Positions 10,950 to 23,532 of a stretch of 64,000 nucleotides of DNA are shown piece after piece. The stretch is from Viridothelium virens (taxonomy: Eukaryota; Ascomycota; Dothideomycetes; Trypetheliales; Trypetheliaceae). The number at the start of each line of letters is the position of its first letter. Within the stretch, counting starts at the first letter, position 1. The DNA lies in assembly GCA_010094025.1 (NCBI GenBank), contig ML991773.1, positions 806,001 to 870,000 of the forward strand, written 5' to 3'. The notes below the pieces were generated by a model that saw only the letters and a list, made by a program, of their open reading frames with translations, was not told the DNA's origin and did not search any database. Position numbers and translations under genes: made by a program.

Positions 10950-13054
10950 TCAATAGGGGCTCATCTGCGGCTGCGGACCGACAGATATCGGTGCCAATTG
11001 CGGTGCCCCTTGTGGTGAAGGACCCATCCGCTGAAACATTTGGATCAAACGTCTTCCAACGCTCGGTTCCAGTTCAGTACCATCTCTGGCGATTTTGACT
11101 TCACGATTTGCATTCCAGGGGTTTCGAAGACCACGAGTCCGATAGAACGGTAGTCGCTGTGTAGAGATCCACTCCAACTTGAAAGGTTTACCCCAGTCTT
11201 GTGGGTTTTCTTTATTAGGGCTGGCACCGTCAATTTTGCTATGTTTCTTCTCCTCGGTCTCTTGAGCGTCAACTTCACTGCTGTCATCTTCGTCGTCGGA
11301 GCGGTCGGCCTCCCAGAAGATAGTGCCTCGCGCAGAATCATCGATGACGCGACCTTTTGGCGCATGCGCGGTCGCTGGCGTAGGAATTGACTTAGGCGCA
11401 GATGAAGAATCATGTTCTTCTGCCTGTGGTAACGAGCCGATGTATTGAGACGCGTCCCCACTGATAGGGGATGCCATCCGAGCATATCCAAAGTATTCCC
11501 CTGACTTATTCGCGGAAAAAATGAGATAGACATTTTCAGCAGTCTGTTATCGTCAGTTTAGGAGCCTGAAGCCGTCGAAGTCCAATGAACATACCTCGAA
11601 AGCCTTGTTCAGAGTTTCCTCATTGTGAGCTTGAGTAGCCCAAATGCCGTTGCGTACACTTGCCTCCAAATCTTGCAACGTCAGACTCTTCACCACAAAA
11701 AACTTCTCTGGCACTTTAGTTTGTGGTTCGGCTTCTAAGTCCCCCATTTCGGTAGATGCATGATCGATTTCTGATTCATCTTGATCGCTCATTTGCTCTG
11801 CTAGAGCTTTCGTAGGTGCTGATGTGAGTGCAGATGGAGAACCAGCCATCATCGCAGCAGGTCCTGTAGGAACTCCCGAGGCAGGTGCAGTCGTTCTACG
11901 AAGTCGACAGACCAGGCGAACACCGTTGAAACGGGAATCATGAAATCGATGCATCGCTGCGACGCACGAAGGCTCCGTGCGATAGTTGACGAAAGCACAG
12001 TTACTTTTCGAAATCAGGAACAAGCTCTCAATATCCTCTGTCGCATCGCGTGAAAAATGATCCTTCAAATCCAGAACCGTCGTCCCAGGGGGCAGATTGC
12101 CAACCCAAAGCGCATGTCCAGACTGTTTAGGCTTCCGAGGTGGTCCACGAGGTACTGCTGTGGAGAGACCGGGATCTGGGGAGGATTGGGTCAGCTTGAG
12201 GAACTGCAGTTTAACGAGTCCGCAATCAACCCAAGATACAGGCGCATACCTATCGAACCAGCCCCACCCATCTGTGAGCCTACACTAGAGCCTGGTATAG
12301 ATGGTCCCATGCGCACTTGCTGTTGAAGCGCATACGGATTCTGTTGACCCATGCTAGGCGCTTGTGGGAGGCCGAATCTCTTATCAAAAGGACCGCTCAT
12401 CTGTCCCGGATGCGCTAAGTAGGTTGGCGAGGGCGCCGTCTGTCCATACTGATTTGGGTAGTAATAATAAGGCTGATTCTGAGGTGAAACCTGTGGATAG
12501 GATTGCTGCGTTGGACTGGGACCAGCAGATCGCTGAGAATACATGTTTGGGTAAGGGTTTCCAGCATACCCAGATGCGACTCCAGGCTGGCCTGGATAGG
12601 CGGCTCCTGCCTGCCCAGGGTATTGTGAGATCTGCTGGAGCTGATAGACGAGCGCAGAGGTAGATGCACCTGACAGCGGCTGTTGACCGGCTTGTGGAGG
12701 TCTTTGCGACATCGCATGCTGTGGTTGGCCTCCTGGATAGTTGGGCAAGGCTTCTGCCATTGGTGCCATGTTGAACGAGGGATCGTAACTTGGGCTGACA
12801 TGAAAAGACATTGCGCTCTGTTGGCTGCCAGGCCGATGTGCTTGTGACGTCTGATTTAGTTGAGGGATAGAACTGTACTGCGAGAAAAACGGCGAGGTGC
12901 CAGTGTGAGGGCCAATCTCTTGAGATATTTCTGATGAAGTAGCAGCGGATGATGAGTCTGGATAGCCAATTGAGAAGGGCTGATTCGGGTCGCCAGTGTA
13001 TTCTCGCCGTGATGGGTCTAGCTGTGGACGACCAGCGTCTCCCGTGTCGCCCAT
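10950..13054 (-). CDS. RNA-binding protein with RRM and YTH (m6A-reader) domains
   Basis: Three exons, 13054..12250, 12175..11595 and 11543..10950, encode 659 residues; introns are 74 and 51 bp. Residues 1-268 are a Gln/Pro/Ser/Tyr-rich disordered region. An RRM follows (RNP-like HALWVGNLPPGTT, then NCAFVNYR, about 289-365). After an acidic linker comes the YTH domain, starting FFVVKSLTLQDLEAS near residue 425. Cage aromatics expected for the N6-methyladenosine pocket are visible: Trp in NGIWATQ and Trp in FKLEWIST. The domain continues through SGEYFGYARM and LPFYRTRGLRNPWN. It probably binds m6A-marked mRNA and directs decay or processing. I chose the start MGDTGDAG; an in-frame upstream ATG at 13111 would add 19 residues with a hydrophobic character. 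Confidence 0.88.
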
Positions 13055-16000
13055 CTGATGTTCCAATATGATCGGAAGCGCAATCCACTGCTGGACCCAG
13101 AAAATTGCCATGTCAGCCCATTGTAGGTAACAACTTGCATGATAGACATTCCAAGGAAACTTAGACTAACGAGAACCTTACCTTCCTGGAAGCTCTTTCG
13201 AATGTATATTCAAGAATAAAGCGGCTGTGGCAAGGGTTGAAACAATCGAAGCCCGGAACGGGATGGTAAATCGAAGAAAACGGGACGGAGAAATGCCAAT
13301 CATAAAATGATCGCCCACGGCTATACAGAGTTCCGAGGGCAGATAGGCCTGGAGAGGCAATGAATCTCCACTGGTTAGTTCATGATGAACCAAATTTGAC
13401 AGGATCCTAAATGCGGAAAGTCGGTGATGGGACTTAAAGGGAAAGTTGGCACGCACGGGGCAGAGGTTAATAGAGTCTGAGCGAATGAGAGTAACGTTGG
13501 CAACCAGTGACAGTTCGCGGACGAGGTTTAGAGGATGGCAATGTCTCCTTAGATATGCAAGCTAAATGAAAGCTCGATCCTGAAACAAGACGAAAGCTAT
13601 GGCACCTCGGGAAATGCCTGAAAGTCGGTTTAGGGACGCACAAAGGTAACTCGTGGGACGCACCCAATTCGCAGTACTCTCATCCGCCTCTTGCTCCACA
13701 TGCAGTGCACGCGTCAATTGGATCACAGTGGCGGTTATGTTGTGGGCCTGTGTGGCAAATTCTGCCGGTCTTAGGCGGGTGCGAAGGGACTGCTAGTGAA
13801 GGGGAACCGGGTGAGAATGAGGGCTTTGAAAGCGTTCTTCTTCAAAATAGACAGATAGCTACCGGAAAGGTAGGGACATTTTTGCAGATCAATCGTGTGG
13901 CTGTGTCGCAGGGTGAGGATGCGTGTGCATGTGGCGAATAAAACAGCTATGTGGATTCGAGCACAGGGGGACCCGAACGGACTGCAGACTTAGCCAGGAC
14001 GTCCAGATAGCTAATTATGCAATTGCCGTCAAGTCCACAGCAACGTTTTACGTGCAGGACTCGGCGTCGTTGATGGGAGTAGTCATGAAGATACAAGTGA
14101 CGCTGGGACAATGTCAAAAGGGGGGGGAAAATGGATTCAGGAGGAACACACAGCCGATCTGCTATCCGCACGATGCTATGGGTGCTATGGGTTCTGGAGT
14201 CAAATATGCTCGTCGGCGAGATACAGGGTACTTGAATTGCCCATTGAGCTGCTGGAACCAATCTGAAGCCCGCTATCCCGAATGTTGAAGAACCGCACAG
14301 ACACTTCTCACGAGACCACGGCAAGGTCTTCGAGCATGAGATAACCGAACAAAGCTACCCCTATGCTGCAGTCGGGCCTACGAAGACTGAGCGACTTCTC
14401 CACGCGATGCCGTGCGCCCTAGGAGACCTGGTCTAACATTGTTTCAATGATACCAAGGTGTGGCTGGAAGCGTTCTACCTGGATCGGCAGCCCCTAGGAT
14501 AGTGACAGGCCGTCAGCAAGAGTGGCAACTCCGGGTTCTGGACCATAACTCAGCCCTTGCCCCACGGGCACGATATGACAAAGGGTTTGAGTGTGGGCAT
14601 GGAAGGCCCTGTTAGCGGGCCCGAGGGAACCATCTGCCTCGCACTTCTCACCGAGGGAGCCCCAATGGACACGGTGTCATCATGACGAGAGCCATTTGCC
14701 ACAGAGGGAATCAAAGGCGAAGAGATATGCAGATGCGGTTTGAGTGCTCAGGAACGCGGACTTGGGCACTGCTGGAGTCGGGACCGGGCGAAGCAGCCGC
14801 TAGTTCGCACTTGCTCTTCATGAACCGCCTCCAAAGCCGGACTGCGCTAGTAGCTTGAGTCCAGGGCCCAACAAGCCCGACAAGCCTGAACGGTCTGGAG
14901 CGCCACAGAGCCGCCACAGAGGCAGTTCCCCTGACCGGACCACCTTCTGAAAGCCTCGACATCATTGGCCGACCCAGCCGGCAGTATCAGAGTTGAGAAG
15001 GCCGTTGGAGCTACGTTCGCATGCTTCGAGTCTAGACCTCTTCTGGAGATTCTTGACATCACTTTGCTCGCTGCATAATGTATGTGCATATGTGCATGTA
15101 CCCCATACTGCTATCCACTCGAACATGCTTCTCACCCGAATCTCCACAACATCTCTTCACCACGCAGTCGGTTTTTGGGACTATCGCCAAATGCCACGGG
15201 AGGAAGCGAGCTGAGCATTGGTAGAGATGGTGATTGGCACTGCAAAAATAGAAAGCCGATCATCTTCCGAGCCCTACCCTGAATGCCGATCTTCGCAGGG
15301 TTACGAAGCCTTCTAAAGCTTGACGCGGCCCTGACGGATGTGGCGCATGCCCTACGCTGGTGAACTACAGATAGTGCGATGTGGCACAACTCGACAGCGA
15401 CCCAAATCCCACAGAACTACGGCAATTGCAAAAATCTCCATCGCCGACAGACTGCACAAAAGCTTTTCGCATACGTCAAAAGGTGACTCACTGATCTTGC
15501 TGTCATTATGCACGGAACCGGCACACCCGAGTGCTCAGCCATACTGTAGATAAGAGGGGTTTGCAGCCAGAGATCTAGAACCATCTTGGGCGTGATGCCT
15601 ATTAGACCTCATGACAGTATGCAAGAACTTCCTATTGAAGCATCCATCCGCTGTCACTACCTCTCGGTTTCAGCCCAGAGAGCACTGCATGTCGGATCCC
15701 GGACAACCCACTGCGCTGCACAAAGGGCGGGGTATAGAATTCCTTTAGCTTCCATGGGAGGAGCCACAGCGAAGCCTAGACTAATATCAGGCCTTACTTC
15801 GCCTTTACCACAAAGACATCATAACTCCTCGGCCTTTATCTCTCGCAACACAACGGGTGCCACTAGTTTGATTAGCTACCTCTATGGAACAGATATCTGT
15901 ACGGGGTACCGGAGCAAGGGCAAGGACCCACGTGCAGGACAATTATTTCTGAGATCACGAAGCTCCTTATTGGTCAAAGAAAGGTGTCATGCACATTTCG

Positions 16001-16289
16001 GGAAATGGTGTGTCGATAGTTTTGTTTGGGCTAAAATCGCGTACCATGTATAGTACGGAGTAGTCCGTAGGAGAATTAGATGCCTCTTGAGCTACTAGTG
16101 CCACCACCTACCTAGGCTAATGAGGTACGTGGGTACTTAGCTGCATGATGTTCATATTGTTCTAATCCGGGAGCTTGGACCCTTTGTCGTCACCATCTCA
16201 CGACCACACAAACCGCCGACTCTACCGCCGACTTTACCGCCTACCCTCATCGATCTTTCCCACCTTGCAGATCTCAAGAATCAACCGGC
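13055..16289. other. Large gene-poor stretch, 3.2 kb
   Basis: The longest stretch here without a credible gene. The part next to 13055 should hold the YTH promoter and leader, and 16140-16289 the RAM2 promoter. Open frames up to 155 codons exist on both strands (for example 13923..14288, 13947..14324, 15586..16053) but overlap each other and show no domain, signal peptide or splice structure. A short inverted repeat lies at 16054-16069. I see no transposase, reverse transcriptase or terminal repeats. It could encode non-coding RNA or a decayed element. Confidence 0.4.
16054..16069. repeat. Short inverted repeat TACGGA-GTAG-TCCGTA
   Basis: A 6-bp arm hairpin with a 4-bp spacer, 220 bp upstream of RAM2. 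Its TACGGAGTA core recurs as a direct repeat at 57776-57791, and similar motifs are scattered through many fungal intergenic regions. Function unknown. Confidence 0.5.
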
Positions 16290-17266
16290 ATGGGTTTATA
16301 CTCTGAGAGCCCCGATTGGGCGGATATTGAACCCATTCCTCAAGATGAAGGCGGTCCCAATCCCTTGGCCGCGATTCATTACAGCGAAGAGTACAGTGAA
16401 GCTATGGGTTACCTTCGAGCTGTAATGGCACGGAACGAAATGTCCTCTCGAGCCCTGGCTCTCACTGAAGACATTATTGACATGAATCCAGCCCACTACA
16501 CGATATGGTGAAGAGCCTATACCCGGTATGAACACCTTGCAGGAGCTAACAGGGACGTAGGCTTTACAGAGCTGAGATACTATTTGCCATCAAGGCTGAC
16601 CTCCACCAAGAGCTGGAATGGCTTAATGAGACTGCATTGGCTCATCAGAAAAACTATCAAATCTGGAACCATCGTCAGACCGTCGTGGATCGCGTAGGTT
16701 CACCTGCTGGAGAGGCTGAGTTCATCGCCCGGATGTTTGAAAAGGACGCCAAGAACTATCATGTGTGGAGCTATCGGCAATGGCTGGTTAGAAGGTTTGA
16801 CTTGTGGGAAAAAGGCGAACTCGAAGACGTCGAGCTTTTGCTCAAGCATGATATCAGGAACAATTCAGCGTGGAACCATCGCTGGTTTATTGTCTTTGGA
16901 AGGGATGATAGTGCAGTAGCGGGCGACGTCATTCAACGAGAGATGGATTACGCCAAAGATGCTATACGTCTCGCACCCCAAAATCAGAGTCCTTGGAACT
17001 ATCTCAAAGGCGTAACGCGCCGGGCTGGAAATCCAATGTCGTCCCTCAAGGATTTCGCATCTGAATTCGCTTCAATTGAGCGACCGAACGAAGTTCGCTC
17101 GAGCTATGCGCTGGATTTACTGGCCGAGATATATTCCCAAGAATCGGATGGAAAGTTAGATGCTGCGGTCGCATTGGATTTACTGGCGAAGCATTATGAT
17201 CCGATCAGAGCAAATTATTGGAACTACAGGAAGGCTCTTCTAGAACAGCCAGCTACTGCGGCGTGA
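16290..17266 (+). CDS. RAM2: Protein farnesyl/geranylgeranyltransferase type I alpha subunit
   Basis: Two exons, 16290..16507 and 16561..17266, encode 307 residues; the 53-bp intron (GTGAAG...GCTAAC...GTAG) splits a Trp codon. The protein consists of prenyltransferase alpha (PPTA) helical repeats with their conserved cores: NYQIWNHRQ, NYHVWSYRQW, NSAWNHRWF, NQSPWNYLKG and NYWNYRK. The length matches yeast Ram2 (316). This subunit is shared by farnesyltransferase and geranylgeranyltransferase I, pairing with Ram1 or Cdc43 to prenylate CaaX proteins such as Ras, Rho and mating pheromone. It is cytosolic. The start follows a CACC leader and begins MGLYSES. Confidence 0.95.
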
Positions 17267-17412
17267 TTGAGGCAATGGCGCAACATCAGGAAAGTTACAT
17301 AGGAGTCTCGGCGCAATCTTGATTTTCTGATACCCTGGGCGTTAAGCAATAGGTCTATCGGGATTATATATCTATTTTTATGAACCTATGCTTCACTGCA
17401 ATTTGAAATATC

Positions 17413-18657
17413 TCACCTACTCCCATTCGGGGCACTCTGCGTACTGGGAACCTCTTCATTCCTGGCCTCGAACTTTTCAATATGCCCGTACTCCTGCCTG
17501 TATGAGGTCAACTCCTCTACTGTGATATTACTTCCCCCACAGACGATGACCACAACCTTACTCTCCGCATTCAGCTTGCGCCCAAGATACTTTTCAAGCC
17601 TCCCGCCATAACACAATGCGACGTTCACTCCGCATGCAAGCTCGACCATCATCCGCTCATCATCTGCCAACCGCCAGCATCCCATTGCGGCTTCAGCATC
17701 CTCCAAAACTACACTTTTGACATTCTTCCTTTGCCCGTATTCAAAAGCCTGTCGACACACCGTCCTCGCACCGAGACAAGTTGCCCTGGAGGTTATGGCA
17801 GGCAACGTTGGCGCCTTCAACTCTCCCCTTTTCAGTGCCTGGTTCAACGAGTCTGTTCCGTGCGTTTCTAGCGCAATCACCGGAACGTGCCCCCAACCGT
17901 GCCGGTCAATCCCCTGCATTACTCCACTGAATAGACCTCCACCACCGACACCACATATGACGGCCTCCGGTTCTGATCTCCCGCCTCGCTCATCCAATGC
18001 GACTTTGTCCAAATCATCCTTTATCTCGTCCATCATCCAACTATGCCCCTCCCATATGTCCGGATCATCAAAGGGCGGCGCGTACACCACTTTCTCCCCC
18101 TTCTTCTCCGCCTCGCGCATGAGTATCAATCGCATATATGTATCCGCTTCCACCCAAGACGCGCCTTCTTGAATTACCGCTGTTGCGCCCGCAGCCCGGA
18201 TCTTGGCAATCATAAGGGCTGAGGTCGTGAGAGGAACAACGACAGTGCAGGGACGAGAGAGAGCGCGAGCGGCATGGGCGCATGCAAGACCGGCATTGCC
18301 ACCAGAAGAGCAGTAGAAGTGGATGGGACCAGAGGATCCGGATGCTGGATCAGGGAGGCGACGAAGCATGTAATTGCCAATACCTCTTCACCAAGCAAAT
18401 TAGTCCACAGAATGACGGAATGGGGTCTTGAGAATGAGACGCAAAAGTACCTCGACTTGAAGGAACCAGACGGCTGTAGATTCTCAAGCTTAAGGAATAT
18501 TCTGCTTCGGAAAATTAGTCCACTAGTCGATACCTCGATCTCCCGGCTCCCAGCGAAGAGTTGGAATATTCGCGACGTACCATCCCGCTGCTTTGGACAG
18601 TGCTGCCGACTCAATGAGCGGCGTTCTGATCCAAGGCTTTTTTGTCGTGGAAGCCAT
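17413..18657 (-). CDS. L-serine dehydratase / ammonia-lyase (PLP, fold type II)
   Basis: Three exons, 18657..18581, 18504..18451 and 18385..17413, give 367 residues; introns are 76 and 65 bp. The N terminus MASTTKKPWIRTPLIES and the motif PSGSFKSRG carry the Schiff-base lysine (Lys42). CSSGGNAGLA binds the substrate carboxylate, and a Gly-rich phosphate loop GVGGGGLFSG and a C-terminal VIVCGGSNI complete the PLP fold. The enzyme deaminates L-serine (and perhaps L-threonine) to pyruvate (or 2-oxobutyrate) and ammonia, like yeast Cha1 and mammalian SDS. It could equally be a specialised paralogue. The convergent RAM2 gene ends 146 bp away. Splice choices were set by the lysine-motif frame. Confidence 0.9.
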
Positions 18658-19358
18658 TCTTCTCGCCAATATAATTTTGGTAATGAAGATGAACGAGTGA
18701 TTCAGACAAGTGAGAATTTATGGGAAGAATACAAGGAAACCATTCTTCCAGATATCTAAACGACGCATATGAGTAAACATGAACCTCCAGTGAGTTGGCG
18801 CGATGACATAGGGCGCGACCGCGAAGAAAACGGAAGGTGGGGCATGAGGGGCAACGAGACAAGACCTCCAGATTTTTTCAGTACCACATTCTACTATTCT
18901 TACAGATACCAAGCTGCTCTGTCGTTATTTTAGCAAGAGCCAAGCTCAGTTTCGTACATGTAAAAGTGCTACGATCCCTGGTGACGTCAGCTTCATCGGT
19001 AATCTTGCAAGAACACTTGGCCGTGCATGCTCGTCTTTCGTCGACGGTATGTCGTGCTCGTCTTCATTCAGGGGTTTGAAGCCCAAAGCTTGGCCAACAA
19101 ATCTCATCATTTCTGATAATGCTTTCAGTGCTTTAGCCGGAAAGCCATTTCTCTGATCTAGCCTATTAAGGGAGCTCAAGTTCATCTCCCCAACGTCTCG
19201 CATAATACACCTTCCTGTTTATCTGCAGATTTTATTTAGCTGCTAGCGCAACATGGATTCATGTATACTCAGAAAAATGGACTTCTCATTCAAAAGCAAA
19301 CGCCGTGGGCGTGTTACGAAGACAAGGCCACAGTTGCTTTCCGCAATCACCTGTCACG
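18658..19358. other. Intergenic, 701 bp, divergent
   Basis: Separates the divergent serine dehydratase and sedolisin genes and must contain both promoters. Several short open frames are present but none is credible. I see no distinctive motif. Confidence 0.45.
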
Positions 19359-21849
19359 ATGGTTCGACTGTTGGCTGCCCTCGCCTCAACGGCAGTGATC
19401 CTGCTGTGTGATGCTAGTCCCGCCCCATCTACACATGCAGTCCATGAGAAGCGTGATGTTACGCACTCAAGATGGATGAAGCGCGACAGGATTGATCCTA
19501 CGATCAAGCTTCCAATGCGTGTTGGTCTATCTCAAAGCAATCTGGATCGTGGGATGGATTATGTTATGGATGTGTACGTTGCTCTGCAGTGCTGCGGGGG
19601 AACCCCTCCGTGTCGTTTCCAAATTTTCTACTAACCTAGAGTATAGCTCGCATCCAGCTTCTCCTAATTACGGAAAACACTGGACTGCGAAGCAGGTGGC
19701 GGATGCCTTCGCACCCAGTGAAGAAACCGTTGAATCCGTCCGAAATTGGTTGGTATCCTCTGGCATCTCAAGGGATCGCATTGCCCATTCCGACAACCAG
19801 GGTTGGTTTGCATTCAATGCTTCAGTTCACGAAGTCGAAGATCTACTCCAGACGCAATATCACCGATATGAGGACTCCGAAACAGGACATTCAGTTCCGG
19901 CTTGTGAGGTGTAAGTCGATCAGTCACGCCTGCCAAGGCCGCAATTTCCTTGGCCTTCTGGCCGCATGGATTCTTTGGAAGTCTGACATTAGCCACCTCT
20001 AGTTACCATGTCCCAAAGACCGTACAGAGACATGTCGATTACATTACCCCGGGCGTGGGTCTTCGAGCTCCCAATCGGCCAGCTCACGGCAAGTCCAAAC
20101 GTATGAAGAGAGATGGTTCGGCACGACACGATCCGATCAAGATGGCCAAGATGCCTGTGCGTGTTGACTACGGTAATGTGTCGACCTGCGATGTCGCCAT
20201 CACTCCAGCATGTATTCGCGCCTTGTACAACGTACCGCTTCCTCCAAAGACGGCTCAACCGGGGAATTCGATTGGTATCTTCGAAGACGGTGACTTTTAC
20301 ACTCAAGAAGATCTGAACTTATTCTTTGCGAATTTCACTCCCTATATTCCTCAAGGGACCCACCCCACCTTGGATTCGATCGACGGCGCCGTTGCTCCTG
20401 TCCCCGTGACTGAAGCTGGAGGTGAATCAGATTTAGATTTTGAGCTGTCATTCCCCATCGTCTACCCGACGAACGTTACGCTTTTCCAGACCGACGACAT
20501 CAACTACTCTAATGGCAACTTGTCGACTGTTGGCATCTACAATGACTGGCTGGATGCCATAGATGGAGTAAGTCTTGTCAATCTGATAGTTCTTCTGTAC
20601 TTTGTCTTCTTAAGTTTACTTCGTTGATAGTCTTACTGTAATTATACGGCATTCGGCGAGACTGGAAACGATCCAGTCCTGGACCCAACCTATCCTGACC
20701 CACTCCCCGGAGGCTACAAAGGTCAGTTAGAATGCGGCGTGTATCAGCCGACGAATGTCTTGTCCGCCTCGTACAGTTCTCAGGAATATGACAAGCCTGA
20801 GTACTATCAACGAAGGCAGTGTAACGAGTAAGTGAACCTCTCTGCTAGTGGAGAACGTCGGGTCGTACTTCTGGTTCGCGATTGATGCTGATGTTTGGTT
20901 TTCTAGGTTTATGAAGCTTGCTCTGCAAGGCCATTCGATTTTCTTTTCGTCAGGCGATACCGGAGTTGCAGGACGACCGGCAAACCCTCGACCCAATGGC
21001 TGTCTTGGGTCGGACAACACCATCTTCAATCCCAGATATCCTGACAGGTATGCTGGCCCTTCGTCCATTTATGCATATCAACCGTTGGCTGATTTTTACA
21101 ATTAGTTGCCCGTACATCACGGTCGTCGGCGCTACAAAAGTTTACCCTGGCAAGACAGTCTTCGACCCGGAAAGCGCTGCAAATGACCCGGCTGGTCAGC
21201 CATACTCCAGCGCCTATTCGACAGGAGGTGGCTTCAGCAATATCTACAGTCCTCCTCCTTGGCAGCAGAGTGCAATCAGCACGTAAGCCCCATGACCTCT
21301 CTGCATTTAGCTGTCGTTTTGAGTTTGCACTTACCATAATATCTATGCAGATACTTCACAGACCACAACCCGCCATATCCGTATTATAGCGGCAATGACA
21401 GCCTCGGCGCGAATGGTGGATTATACAACCGAAGCGGTCGCGGTTATCCTGACGTCTCCGCTAACGGCGACAACATCGCTGTTTACGTCGGTGGACAGCC
21501 TGGCCTTTCAGGAGGCACCAGTGCCAGTGAGTCTAGCATCCATTGTTCCCGTCTTCAGTCGCGCTGAAGCATCAACTTCTCATGCATTAACTTCTAATCA
21601 GGCACGCCGATCTTTGCATCCATCGTGACTCGTATCAACAACGAGCGTCTCGCGGCAGGGAAGGGACCGGTAGGTTTTATTAGTCCGGTGCTGTACGCGC
21701 ATCCAGAGGTTCTCAATGACATCAAGAATGGGAGCAATCCCGGGTGTAATACCGATGGATTCCAAGCTGTGGAAGGCTGGGATCCACTAACGGGACTTGG
21801 AACGCCGAATTACGAGAAGATGTTGGACTTGTTCTTGAGTCTTCCTTGA
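19359..21849 (+). CDS. Secreted sedolisin-family (S53) tripeptidyl-peptidase
   Basis: Eight exons: 19359..19573, 19647..19910, 20003..20567, 20631..20827, 20907..21047, 21106..21282, 21351..21526 and 21602..21849; 660 residues. All seven introns (58-92 bp) keep phase. A signal peptide (MVRLLAALASTAVILLCDAS) precedes a pro-domain; maturation is likely near residue 196-200 (KRMKRD). The sedolisin acid residues are in ESDLD (Glu301, Asp305), an oxyanion Asp in FFSSGDTGVAG, and the catalytic Ser577 in SGGTSAS. The C-terminal calcium-site region has GWDPLTGLGTPNY. Such enzymes release tripeptides from proteins at acidic pH outside the cell. Endo- versus exo-activity cannot be told from sequence alone. 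Several N-glycosylation sites are visible. Confidence 0.95.
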
Positions 21850-22477
21850 ACTCGCGCGGTTGCAAAATCCCTCGAACGACAGAATAGCTGAATAGGAACT
21901 TAGGCAGTGTTTGAATACAACTCTGAGTAGATTGATGCGACCCAAGTTTTATTGCTAACGATCCGAACGCAGCAGGCTCTGCCATTTCTTGGTAAGACGC
22001 ACGTTGGCAGTGATACAGTAGGAGGACAGAATGCAGACAGAATCTAATGCCATAGTTTCCCTTTCTTTCGAAGGGATGTTGGTTGGATCATAGATCTATT
22101 TGACATGTAGTGAAACAGAACTAACCACGTCTTCTGCTAATTCAGTACACCACATGAGATCATTGCAATGCTCAAGAGTACTCGGGCAACCCTCCGCCGA
22201 CGTTTGCCTATCCATGTTCCACAAAGATCATGGGGTTGGACAAAAATAGGGCAACTATCGGAAAATACCTACCTGGAGGGTAGTGATGGGTTGCCCGTAA
22301 GGCAGTTCGTGAGCCTCCCCGCACCGGATGGCGTAGCACATTGCGCTAATCCTTAGAGTTCCAGAAAACTTGTGTGCATAGCTTTCCATGGTACTACCTT
22401 CGCGGCAAGGGGCGGCAGGTATATCAATCACAGGCTCACTTCATCATGGACAACCATCATAGAACATTGAGATCGCA
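21850..22477. other. Intergenic, 628 bp
   Basis: Holds the 3' UTR of the protease and the promoter of the dioxygenase-like gene. No gene or clear motif seen. Confidence 0.45.
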
Positions 22478-23532
22478 ATGGCAGCCATCCAGCAGGCACC
22501 CGTCGCTGCACATGAGCTAGTAGTCGAGCCCGGCCAGCTCCCAAAACTGCGCTCAAACTATGGCAACGTCATTGATTCCGAGTCGACCGGCTGGCTGAAG
22601 CCAACGCCCAGAGACACGCCACTCGAAGAGATGAGGAGACGATTCGACGAAGATGGCTACGTTTGGGTGAAGAACGTAATCCCAAGGGAAGTCGTCTTGG
22701 ACATGCGCCAGCAGTATGCAAAACATCATACAACGAAGCCGAAGAAAAACACACTACTCACCACTCTCACAGCTACTTCGAACACATGTCTCCCACTGGC
22801 CTCCTCGCCCCCAACACCAGCCCCCGCGCCGGCATCTTCAACCCAGCCCTCAATCCCCTCACGCACCACGGCGTCGGCGGCCACGACCTCCCTCCCTCCG
22901 CGGAGCAAGTCTCGCTCCTCACCAGCGCGCACAGCACGTCATCCTACCTCGCGTTCCTGAAGAACGACTCGCTGCGGGCCTTCATCCGGGGGTTCACGGG
23001 ATGGGAGCAGGAAGTGCTGGTAGTGCGAACGCTGCTGCGCCACAACGTGCCGCGGGGGCTGAGCACGGGGGTGCACTACGACAAGCTGTTTCTGCGCGGG
23101 GGCTCGGCGGACTTCCTGACGGGCTGGGTGCCGATTGGCGACTGTGGCGCGGAGGGGGGCGGGCTGATGTATTTGGAGGGGTCGACGGCGCTGGGGAAGA
23201 AGATCGAGGCGGAGTTTTGGCGGGGGTCGGAAGGCATGACGCCCGAGCAGCGGATTGATGCGTTTAATGTGAATATGACGAGGGATGGGCAGCTGACGCA
23301 TGATGCGGAGGAGTTTGGGCGGACGAAGGGGGAGGGCAGGATGCGTTGGTTGACGGGGAATTTTGAGGCGGGCGATGTGGTGTTTCATAATCCGTATATG
23401 ATTCATGGGGCGAGTAAGAATGAGGATCCGGAGGGACGGATTCGGTTGAGTACGGATTTGAGGTTTTATGAGGAGGGTGCGGCGTTGGATAAGAGATGGA
23501 TGTCGATTTGGAGGCCCGACGACGGCTTGTAG
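22478..23532 (+). CDS. Phytanoyl-CoA dioxygenase (PhyH)-family 2-oxoglutarate/Fe(II) enzyme
   Basis: Two exons, 22478..22713 and 22773..23532, encode 331 residues; the 59-bp intron (GTATGC...CACAG) restores the frame at YFEHMSPTGLL. The N-terminal part has DEDGYVWVKNVIP, the usual PhyH opening. Iron ligands expected for the facial triad are His180 and Asp182 in VHYDKLFLR and His290 in MIHGASKN, with the 2-oxoglutarate arginine in RIRLSTDLRF. Fungal members hydroxylate varied small molecules, and many sit in metabolite clusters; no core biosynthetic gene is adjacent here, so the substrate is unknown. The third codon positions of exon 2 are strongly G/C biased, unlike the first exon. Confidence 0.88.

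Noticed and set aside
13923-14324. Overlapping 121- and 125-codon frames on opposite strands
   Set aside because: Mutually antisense, no family resemblance; at most one could be real and neither is supported.
15586-16053. 155-codon plus-strand open frame in the large gap
   Set aside because: No recognisable domain or splice structure.
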